The notes beneath the pieces are model-generated. The model saw nothing but the letters and a program-made list of their open reading frames with translations. It searched no databases and was not told the origin of the DNA. This document shows, one piece after another, positions 53,015 to 62,700 of a DNA stretch of 64,000 nucleotides. Position numbers and translations under genes: made by a program. The stretch is from positions 12,966 through 76,965 of the forward strand of contig CAKUUY010000008.1 in the NCBI GenBank assembly GCA_934693235.1, written 5' to 3'. Numbering within the stretch: position 1 is the first letter of the stretch; every line of letters begins with the position of its first letter. The DNA is from an uncultured Candidatus Melainabacteria bacterium. GTDB lineage: Bacteria; Cyanobacteriota; Vampirovibrionia; Gastranaerophilales; Gastranaerophilaceae.

Positions 53015-54859
53015 TTACTCTACTGTTACCGATTTTGCTAAGTTTCTAGGTTGGTCAACATCTTTTCCTAAAAATTCTGCAATGTAGTATGCAATTAATT
53101 GTAAAGGAATCATTGCAATTATAGGAGAGAATAACTCTTGAACATCCGGAACTCTAATAATATTATCAAATAGATTATCCAATTTTTCATCTTTAGAGTT
53201 TGTTAAAGCTATCATTCTAGCGTTACGAGCTTTGGCTTCTTCGCTGTTTGAAAGGAGTTTTTCGTAAACAGAACCATTCATAAGAATCGATAGAACAGGC
53301 ATTGTTTCGTCCAACATTGCAATCGGACCATGTTTTAATTCGCCTGCAGGGTAGCCGGTAGCATTAATATAACTGATTTCTTTAAGTTTTAAAGCACCTT
53401 CTAGGGCTGTTGGGTAATTTATTCCTCTTGCAATATATATGAAATCTTTTGTGTTAGCGTAAATTTTTGCAACTTTTTGAATATCTTCTTTATGTGCCAA
53501 AATTTGTTCTATTTTTTGTGGCAAAATCATTAATTCTGCTTTAAGAGATGTTAAAGTTGATTTTTCTACACTATCTTTGATTTCAGCCATATAAAGCGAT
53601 AACAAGTAAAATGCCATCAATTGAGCAATATAAGATTTTGTCGCAGCGACAGAAACCTCAATACCTGCATTAACCGGAATTAAACTGTCAGCTTCTCTTG
53701 CCATCGCACTATCAGGTCTGTTTGTAATAATAAGTATGTGTGACCCTTTCGCTTTAGCTTGTTTAATAGCTGTTAAAGTATCAGCAGTTTCTCCTGATTG
53801 AGAGACACCGATTACTAAAGTATGTTCATCAGTAACCGTTTTCCTGTAAATATATTCACTGGAAGCTTCAACGTCAACTGCAATTCCGCAGAAGTTTTCG
53901 ATTAAATATTTTCCAATCATTGCGGCGTGGAGAGATGTCCCGCAAGCAATAATTTGAATTCTGTTTAATTCCTTTAATGTTTCTTTGGTAAGTTTAACTT
54001 CATTTAATATGATATCTTCATCCGGAGCATGAAGTCTGCCAACCAAAATATTTCTGATTACATCTGGTTGTTCATGAATTTCTTTAAGCATGAAGTGTTT
54101 GTAACCCATTTTGCTTAATGCAACAGGTTCCCAAGGAAGAATTTCTATTTTTGCATTAACAGGTTCGTCTGCTTCATTAATAATCTCCATACTGTCTGGA
54201 GTTAATGTTGCAATTTGGTTATCTTCCAAGTAAACAGCTTTATTGGTGTGTTTGATAATCGCAGGAACATCAGATGCTGCAAAATATTCTTTTTCCCCAA
54301 CTCCAATCAGTAGTGGTGCGTTACGTTTTGTGATAACAAGTTTGTTTTTACAATCAAAGTGCATTACACAAAGTGCATATGCGCCTTCAATTTCTTTTGA
54401 TGCAAGCCTTACGGCTTCTGTCAAATCTTTGCATTCAGAGTATTTTCTTGCAACAAGGTGTGCAACGGTTTCAGTATCAGTTTGGGATTTGAAAACACAA
54501 CCTTGTGCTTCTAATTCTTGTCTCAATTCTTTGTAATTTTCAATAATACCGTTATGAACAACAACTAATCTTCCACAATTACAAGTGTGTGGATGAGCAT
54601 TTAATAAAGTGGGAGCGCCGTGGGTAGCCCATCTGATGTGCCCGATACCCATTGTAGAAGTACTGAATTCTGTTTCATGACCTCTTAATTTATCCCTTAA
54701 ATTTTTTAATTTTCCAATTGCTTTATAGACCTTAATATCTTCAGGACACATAACTGCAATACCAGATGAATCATATCCTCTGTATTCAAGTTGTTCAAGC
54801 CCGTCCATTAATATATCTACTACAGGTTTATTCCCTACATATCCAACTATTCCGCACAT
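53015..54859 (-). CDS. glmS: Glucosamine-fructose-6-phosphate aminotransferase
   Basis: 614 residues, full length. Cys2 of MCGIVGYVGNKP is the glutaminase nucleophile. GLEQLEYRGYDSSGIAV and HIRWATHGAPTLLNAHPH follow in the glutaminase domain (1-240). Two SIS isomerase domains (~290-600) include ACGTSLHAAMIGKYL, GVSQSGETADTL and the terminal DQPRNLAKSVTVE. It makes glucosamine 6-phosphate from fructose 6-phosphate and glutamine, the first step to UDP-GlcNAc for wall and glycans. I searched its 150-base upstream region and saw no glmS ribozyme, only a TATAAT and SD GGAGAG. Confidence 0.97.
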   Translation of the reverse strand: MCGIVGYVGNKPVVDILMDGLEQLEYRGYDSSGIAVMCPEDIKVYKAIGKLKNLRDKLRGHETEFSTSTMGIGHIRWATHGAPTLLNAHPHTCNCGRLVVVHNGIIENYKELRQELEAQGCVFKSQTDTETVAHLVARKYSECKDLTEAVRLASKEIEGAYALCVMHFDCKNKLVITKRNAPLLIGVGEKEYFAASDVPAIIKHTNKAVYLEDNQIATLTPDSMEIINEADEPVNAKIEILPWEPVALSKMGYKHFMLKEIHEQPDVIRNILVGRLHAPDEDIILNEVKLTKETLKELNRIQIIACGTSLHAAMIGKYLIENFCGIAVDVEASSEYIYRKTVTDEHTLVIGVSQSGETADTLTAIKQAKAKGSHILIITNRPDSAMAREADSLIPVNAGIEVSVAATKSYIAQLMAFYLLSLYMAEIKDSVEKSTLTSLKAELMILPQKIEQILAHKEDIQKVAKIYANTKDFIYIARGINYPTALEGALKLKEISYINATGYPAGELKHGPIAMLDETMPVLSILMNGSVYEKLLSNSEEAKARNARMIALTNSKDEKLDNLFDNIIRVPDVQELFSPIIAMIPLQLIAYYIAEFLGKDVDQPRNLAKSVTVE

Positions 54860-55009
54860 AATTTTTGCTCTCCAATAATCTGTAACTGCTCACATTATAT
54901 CATTGAAAAATCTAAATTAAAATATCCTTATAAAAGTTTTACATCTTTCTTGCAAATTTATAAAAATTAGTGTAAAATAATTTCAGTGAAAAATAAATGA
55001 GGAATTATT

Positions 55010-55711
55010 ATGAAAAAATTTCTAGTCGTTTTGGGTGTGTTATTGGTTGGCTTATCAGCAATGGCAGAGGAAGTTGTAATAAGGGGTGTTACAATGTCTA
55101 ATTACTGGGCTAAAAAGGGGCTTGATGAAGAAAAAGTTTTAAGCGTCGGGCAAAAAATACTGATAGACAATAAAATTCCTTATAGAGTTCCGATTTTTGT
55201 GTTAAGTGATAGGAAAGTCTTAAATGCATATTCAGATTCTTATGATAAAAGTGTTAATATTTATACCGCGATGTTTTTATATATAGATAACGATGATGAA
55301 TTGGCAGCTGTCTTGTCTCATGAAATAGCTCATTCGGTGGAATCTTATGGTGGCATGGTAAAGTACATTGCAATGCATTCAAATTCTAAAAAATATGAGC
55401 AAAAAGCTGATTTAAATGGAATTGATTATATGGTAAAAGCCGGATATGACCCGATTGCGGCTATTACTATTACGAATAAAGTTGCAGGAGAACCGGTTTG
55501 GGATTGGGGGTTTACTTATACTCATCCAAAAGGATCTAAAAGACTTATTGATATGTATAAATATATATATATCAAATACCCTCAATACTTAAATTCTCCA
55601 ATGACTAAAACAAATTCTTACAAAAACTTTGAATATTCTATGTCAAAGGAAATTAAGGAATTTCAGCAAAAACAAAAAAGACGTCAATTAAATCAACAAG
55701 AGGGATTATAA
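55010..55711 (+). CDS. Exported M48-type zinc metalloprotease
   Basis: 233 residues with a signal peptide (MKKFLVVLGVLLVGLSAMAE). VLSHEIAHSVE is the zinc-binding HEXXH, and the third ligand is the Glu in YEQKADLNGIDYM, the M48 arrangement of BepA/YcaL-like and Oma1-like proteases. It is short, with no membrane helix beyond the signal and no TPR domain. Periplasmic quality control of outer-membrane proteins is the expected role, which suits a neighbour of a giant autotransporter. Its stop overlaps the next ATG by one base. Confidence 0.9.
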   Translation: MKKFLVVLGVLLVGLSAMAEEVVIRGVTMSNYWAKKGLDEEKVLSVGQKILIDNKIPYRVPIFVLSDRKVLNAYSDSYDKSVNIYTAMFLYIDNDDELAAVLSHEIAHSVESYGGMVKYIAMHSNSKKYEQKADLNGIDYMVKAGYDPIAAITITNKVAGEPVWDWGFTYTHPKGSKRLIDMYKYIYIKYPQYLNSPMTKTNSYKNFEYSMSKEIKEFQQKQKRRQLNQQEGL

Positions 55712-56547
55712 TGTTTAGAGTGTTTTTAATTGTGATTTTACTCTTATTGGGAATGAGTTCTATTGCAGAAGAGTTTCCGGTAACAATAACTCCGATAAAG
55801 AAAATCTCAACAGGCGACAAAAACTTAAAAGAGGGAAATATTGTTGATTTTAAAGATGTAAAGACTGGTAAAGAGATTACAGCTATGGTAAAGGAAATAC
55901 ATCCGAATAGTTTTGCTGGAGAAGTAGCTTCTTTGTACATAACTAATTTTAAATATAAAAATTCGGATAAACCTTTAAGTGGTCAACTATATCTAAAAGG
56001 TGGCGAACATAAAAGATATCAAGATATGGCAGATGGAGGTATAACTCCTGTGAATGTTTTGATTCGAGGAGGAGAAGTCATCTTAAAGCCTGAAAAAACA
56101 CGAATGACTGTGTACTTGAATGACTATGTGAATTCAGAAGATTCTCCATTAAAGATAAAACCTGCTCAAAAAATAGCTACTTGTTATGACGAAATAGAAG
56201 TAGGGGATAAGATAAAGTTTACTGTTGTCAAAGATACTTATAAAAATGGAAAATTATATATTAAAAAGGATACTCCAGTTTATGGTTTAGTGGATTACGT
56301 GTCGTCAAACGGCTGGAATTTTGATAATGCTCAGATAGACTTTAAGCGATTTAGAACCAAAACAGTAACAGGTGAAAAATTAACAATTGAAAGTCCTATT
56401 TCAATCAACGGTTATGAGATTTTGAAATATAAATCAAATCGTGTTGCGCAAATGTTTAATTATTGCGGCTTAGCTTTCAGGGGAAAAGAAGTAGAAATTT
56501 TTCCAGATAAAGACAAAAAAGTAGAGTTTAATATTTGGATAAAATAA
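55711..56547 (+). CDS. Exported protein of unknown function, coupled to the M48 protease
   Basis: 278 residues. A signal peptide (MFRVFLIVILLLLGMSSIAE) is followed by a beta-rich, lysine-rich mature region: GDKNLKEGNIVDFKDVKTG, a repeated theme later as CYDEIEVGDKIKFTVVKD and KKDTPVYGLVDYV. The two GD(x)KIKF-like segments suggest an internal duplication of small beta domains, perhaps periplasmic. Start overlaps the protease stop (TAATG), so the two products probably act together. I recognise no family. Confidence 0.72.
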   Translation: MFRVFLIVILLLLGMSSIAEEFPVTITPIKKISTGDKNLKEGNIVDFKDVKTGKEITAMVKEIHPNSFAGEVASLYITNFKYKNSDKPLSGQLYLKGGEHKRYQDMADGGITPVNVLIRGGEVILKPEKTRMTVYLNDYVNSEDSPLKIKPAQKIATCYDEIEVGDKIKFTVVKDTYKNGKLYIKKDTPVYGLVDYVSSNGWNFDNAQIDFKRFRTKTVTGEKLTIESPISINGYEILKYKSNRVAQMFNYCGLAFRGKEVEIFPDKDKKVEFNIWIK

Positions 56548-56594
56548 GGCGATTTTTTAATGCAAAAAAGTTGTCTTTAAGAGGTAAATTCGTA

Positions 56595-56613
56595 TAAACA
56601 CGCAGATATTAAG
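56595..56613 (+). repeat. 19-base element upstream of the autotransporter gene
   Basis: TAAACACGCAGATATTAAG, matched 17 of 19 by TAAACACGAGGATATTAAG at 63959-63977, just after the same gene. The remainder of 56548-56729 includes a TGTTACAAT -10-like element at 56712-56720. Confidence 0.5.
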
Positions 56614-56711
56614 TTTTTAAGAAAAGCATGTTTTTGAAAGTAAAGTTGTCCACAATATGCCAAAAACAGTGATTGATGTTTTTATAATAAATATTATCAA
56701 TCAAAATTTTG

Positions 56712-56720
56712 TGTTACAAT
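56712..56720 (+). promoter_or_regulatory. Extended -10 element of the autotransporter gene
   Basis: TGTTACAAT (TACAAT 56715-56720) lies nine bases before the ATG at 56730, so the mRNA leader would be only a few bases long. Confidence 0.45.
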
Positions 56721-56729
56721 CTTATAGGA

Positions 56730-59700
56730 ATGAAGAGGACTGGAAGCAAATCAAGAAAGAGTAATATTTTATTATATTCAGCGATTTTATCGTTGATGTT
56801 GGGTAGTAACAGCTTGGCTGTTGCGAATGATGTTACGGTTTCTTCTGGTGCAGAATTACAAAGTGCAATAGAAAAAGCGACCGGAACGACTAAAATAAAG
56901 TTTGCAAATGATAAAGATGATATAGATATTTCGAGTTTGGATCATATTAAAGTTGGGGGGAATACAGTTGAAATTGATGGGGATGGTAAGAGTTTAACAA
57001 ACCAAAAAGATTCAAGGTTTATTTTTTCAAATGGTTCAAATTTAACTCTCAAAAACATGAAATATACCGGAAAAAATACTAGTATAAATGTTGATAATGC
57101 AAATACAACTATATCATTGGAAAATGTTGATATTAGTGGTAGAACAACATCTGCCTATCCAAATGGATCTGTTTTGTTTTTAATAGAAAATTGTGATGCA
57201 ACATTAAATAATGTTAGTGTTTCTTCAAGCCGCGTAAATGCTACTAATAATATTTCTGGAGGAACGATATATATTCAAACGGCAAAATCTAAAGGAGTTA
57301 TAACTGATTTAATTGATAACCAAATAACATCAGCGAGGAGTGTTTCGGGAGGGTTGATTTATAACAGGCGAACTTTAACTCCGGTTGGGGAATTAAGTTT
57401 TAACGGGGATGTAAAAAATAATATAATTACAGCGAAGGTTAGTGTTTCCGGCGGAATTTTGAATAATGACGGAAGCAGTATTCAATCAATAGATTGGAAT
57501 GAAATAAAAAATAATTCTATAACTACTACTGATGGTTCGGTCACAGGTGGTTTTATACAAAATAAGCTTGGGAAGATAGATAATTTGCATATTGGCTCTT
57601 TTTCCGGCAATACAATTAATTCTAATCTAAAAGTTGTTGATGGCGGAATATTATACAATGAAAGCGGAACGGTTAATGGCGAGCTTAAAATTGGGCAAAT
57701 AGTAGGAAACACTATAAAAGCAAAAACTAATATAAATGGATTGATTACAAACGTTACAGGAAATATTGATTCAATTTCAATAGATTCTGTTTCGAATAAC
57801 AATTTTGAGATGAATTTTTTACGTGGTGGGGTAATAAATCTTCAAGGTGCAAAAGTCAATGATATAACTATTGGTGAAATTAATAATAACACTATTATAG
57901 GGAGTGAAAAGTCTACTTCGACCGGTTTTGTGTTGTATTTAAGAGAGTTGCAGAACGATTCAAAAGTTTCATCTAGTATAGGTAATCTTACAGTAGGCCA
58001 AATTCATGGAAACACCATAAAAGCAACAAACATTACTTCTTTGTTATTGCGTTCGGCATTAGTTCCTGTAGAAAATGCTACTGTTATATCAAAAAATGGA
58101 GATGTAACTGTTAAAGAAATTAGTCATAATACTTTAATTGCTACTGATTGTAATGATAATGCTCGTGGTGGAATTATTTATAACTTTCTTCATGGTGGTA
58201 TAAAAACTACAAATACTACAGTTAGTCTTGGCGATATAAATTTAAACCAAGTTTATAATAATCGCTTGGAAAGCACAATTTCAACATCAACTTCCGGCGA
58301 AACTAAGGCTTTGGGTGGCAGGCATGCTTCCGGAGGAATTATTGCAAATTCTATCCAATCTTGTCAGGGAAATGCTATTATTAAAAGTATTAATGGTGAA
58401 TATATAGGCAATTCACTTGTTTCAAAGTCAAAAATAATGGATGCAAGTGGTGGTGTAATTTCCAATTCTATCAATGGTCAAGGAAATGCTTTTGTTGGAA
58501 TTGGTTATACTCTTGATGAAAATAATAAAATAATTCCTGTCGCAGATGCGATTTTGGGAACTTACAAAAATAACTCTGTGCAAGCAACAGAGCTTTCCTC
58601 AAACGGCGGTGTTATAGCAAACCATGTTGAAAAAAGCCTGGAGCATAATGATATTGCTCAAATAGGGAATATCAAAGCTTATTTTAGCGGGAACTATGCT
58701 TTATCCACTAAAAATAGTGCATATGGCGGAGCAATAGCAAATTTTTACGCAAAATCAGAAGAAGATTATAAAAATGCTATTATTGATTCAATAAATAGCA
58801 TTTTTGAAAATAACTATGCAAAAACAGAATCTGCAGATGCTTCAAAAGGTGCGTATGGTGGTGCAATTGTTAATACTGCAACTATTAAAGCAATAAATAA
58901 TTCTATTTTTAAAAACAATTATGCAAGCTCTATTAATGGAAGTAGTGCGCATGGTGGTGCGATATACACAAGACAAGATTTAACCATTAATGCAAATAAT
59001 AATGGATTGTCTGAATTCACAGGCAATTATGTTTCAACTGACGGCGGAGCAACAAAGAATTATGAAGCAATTAATATTGGTGCATCAGGCAAAACTCTCA
59101 CATTAAATGCAACGACAAAAGGTACAATATTATTAAATGATTATATTAATGGCGTAAATGGTTACAATGTGTTGTTGACAGGAGATGATACAGGGACAAT
59201 TAAACTTTATAACAACGCAGATTTTAAAGGTGGAGCAAATGTTACAGTTGGTGGAAATGTTCTTGTTGACATGGCAGATGGGAAAATTCAAAATTTTTCA
59301 GAATTTAGTTCCCTGAATTCCAGTGCAAGTGCAAAATATAATATTGATTTAGATTTGTCAAAAGTTAACGGTAGTAAGTTGAATTACGTAATCGGAGATA
59401 AAGTTGCAGACGGATTTTCGATGCAAACCTCATCTAGCGGTTCTATAACTCTTGATAATTTAAATTTTATAGATAATTCATTCGATGGCATTTTGAATAA
59501 AAACCTAAAAATTCAAATTGTCAAAAACAATGACAATACAGATAATTTGCAACTTGCTTTGAGTGATAAATTAACTCCGCTTACCTCAACTGAGGGTAAA
59601 ATAACTCAGATTGTTGCAACCAAAACTAACCCTCTAACGCCGACAGCAAATTATAAAGATTTGTTTGGCGATATTACAACGACAAAAGATATTTACGGGA

Positions 59701-62700
59701 TATTAGGACTGAATAAAACAGATACAACAAATGACAGTCTTAACATAAAAGTCACCAAAGTTGATACTAGTACTGTTGCAACAATATCTGATGCCTTAGT
59801 TGCACTAACTAATACTGAGCTAAAAGATTCTGACGGCAATATTTTAGATAAAACATTTAATCTTTTTGACGAAGATTCTCTCGGGAACAAAACTCCTGCA
59901 AACTATAAAGTTTCAAATAGTCTTGGTTCAATATACAAAAACCTAAACATTGTTGGGGCAACAAAAACAGATTCCCTGGGAGAACTTACTTTATCTGAAT
60001 TAGATTTAGATGGAAAAACTTCTTTTGTTGTGAATTCAGGTTCTACTTTAAATATTTCTGACATAAAACTCAAAGGAAATGAAACTGTTATTACGAACAA
60101 TAATGGTAATTTAAATTTTACAAATAACAATATTATTGATGGTAAAGTTACCGGAACAACGGCAACAAATGCAGGTGTTTTAGGAATTAATGCAAATAAT
60201 TTAGATGTAGCTTTGATTAATAACGGCACTTTAAATTTGGGGGCAGGTAACATTGAAAAGGAAATTACCGGCAGTGGTTCAACAAACATTCTTGATGTTG
60301 TCAACAATAATGCAATAATTTCTCAAAACGTAAGTGTAAACGAATCAGGGAAATTAACAGTTGGCGCAAATATTGGAAATTTAACAAATAACGGTGAAGT
60401 AGTTGCAAATACAAACAACTTAACAGGTACTATAAACAATTCCGGAATATTTAATTTGTCAGGAACACTGGATAAAACAATTTCTGGTAACGGCACAACA
60501 AAAGTAAATGGATCATTAAATCTATCACCATCAGCATCAATTGATGGAATATTGGATTTGAATAACGGAACAATATCTACAACTGATTTAAGTTATTCAA
60601 AATATGATATTACAACAATAAACGGGACAGGAAATGCTACAATAGATGTTGATTGGGCGAATTCAAAAGCAGATTCCTTTAATAGCACATCAGGAAATGG
60701 AGTATTAAATTTAACATTAAATGAGACTTCAACTGAAAATATTTGGGATACAAAAACAATTCAAATCACAAATGGCGGTGTTGGAATATCTTTAGACACA
60801 AAAACAGGGATTAAAGAAAAAGAAATTCTCGGCTCTGATGAATTACGAGCAAATACAAATTGGTCGGACAAAGTTGGTTCTTGGAAAAGAACAGATACAT
60901 ACAGCGAAAAAACATCTGCTATAAAATCAAATGGTTCGTTGGTTAATGATACAATTCAATATGAAGTTACAAAAACAAATGAAGGAGCTAAAATATACAC
61001 AACAGATGGAGATACTTTAGCTCTAATTGTTCAAAATACCGTTGCCGGCTCAAAAGAAAAAACTTTTACAACTACAAACGCAAATGACATATATACCGCA
61101 AAAGAAAACTTAGGAATTTTAGCGGATAATTTGACAATATCAGGAGCAACTGATGGAATAAATACATCAACAATTATTCTTGGTGACAAACAAGGTATTA
61201 CAATATCAGGAGCGAATTCGTTAACGATAAAAGATGTAAAAATTACATCTGACAGTTCGATTATTAATGCAACAAGTAATGATGCAAAAATTACATTGGA
61301 TAATGCAATTTTACAAGGAGATGTTTTAAATCAAGGCGATTTGAATATTAAAAATTCAACATCAGTATCAAATATCACGGGTACAGGCAAAACAAATATT
61401 GATACAAGTGGGAAATTATTTGTGTCAGAGTTAATTCAAAACGAATTGACAAATGCCGGAAGTTTAACTGTAAATAATTTGAAAATATTAACAAGTTCTA
61501 ATAATTCTGGAACAATTACAAATAACGGATTGACTTCAGAAATAAAAAATTTGACAAATTCAGGAACAATGAATGGTGTTGGGAATTTGGAAATTTCCGG
61601 AACATCAAACAATTCTGGAAATATCTCTCAATCAATTATCAAAGTATCAGGAACATTTGATAATACGCTTGGAACACTTACAGCTACAGATAAAATTAAA
61701 AATACAGGAAACATAATAACAGTTGCGGATAAAATTATTGCAACAAACGGAATAATCAACGAGAATTCTTTGACGTTAACAAGTGGAAATCTTTCTACTC
61801 AAATATCTGGAACAGGTACAACCAATATCGCTGGAACAGTAACAAATAATTCAACAATATCACAAAATGTTAATATCGATTCAACAGGAAAATTAACAGT
61901 AAATGCAAATATCGGGAATTTAACAAATAATGGCGAAGTAACTTCAAGTACAAGCAATTTAACAGGTACTATAAATAATTCTGGAATATTGAATTTATCA
62001 GGAATATTAAATAAAGAAATTTTAGGTAACGGAACAACAAAAATTGTTGGTGATAGTTTTACAATGCTGGATGGAGCAGTTGTTAAAGGTGTTTTGGATA
62101 TAAATAACCAAACATTAAATGTATTAGCGACAAATACGACAAACATGTTTAACGATGTGAATATTAATTCTGGAACGTTAAATTTAATCAATAATGGTAT
62201 TAATAATTTGTCAGCAAATTCATTTAATATGAATGGAAACGTTAATCTTTTGTTAGATGCGGATTTAAAGAATTCTATAATGGACAGACTTCCGTCAACA
62301 ACTGTTGCAAACGGGCTTATTACAGTTAATGGAATAAATTTGTTATCTGATTCTGTAAGTGAAAAAACATATATTCCATTTGCCTATGATAGTTTTAAAG
62401 ATAAAGTTCAAACTAATGTAACAACAGTCGGAAAAGATGTTGCAAATAGCTATCAAACAACTTCTTTTGCTCCAATATATAAATATGATGTGAGTTATAA
62501 CCCGAGCAATGGATATTTCTTGTTTTCTCGTGGTGGCGGAAAAAGTTCCGCTGATTTCAACCCTGCAGTATTATCAGGGGCAGTAAATTCACAAGTTGGA
62601 GCGTATTCTGCTATAAATGAAACATTTAGCTATGCATTCAGACATGCCGATTATTCATTTATGCCATTGCCAAAGAAAATGAGAACATTAGCGAACCAAT

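Noticed and set aside
54860..55009. glmS ribozyme upstream of glmS
   Set aside because: The region is AT-rich, too short and lacks the ribozyme core; only promoter and SD signals are visible.
57482..62191. Several long reverse-strand open frames inside the autotransporter gene
   Set aside because: They arise from the Asn/Thr-rich codon composition of the plus-strand repeats, have no SD and no recognisable products.
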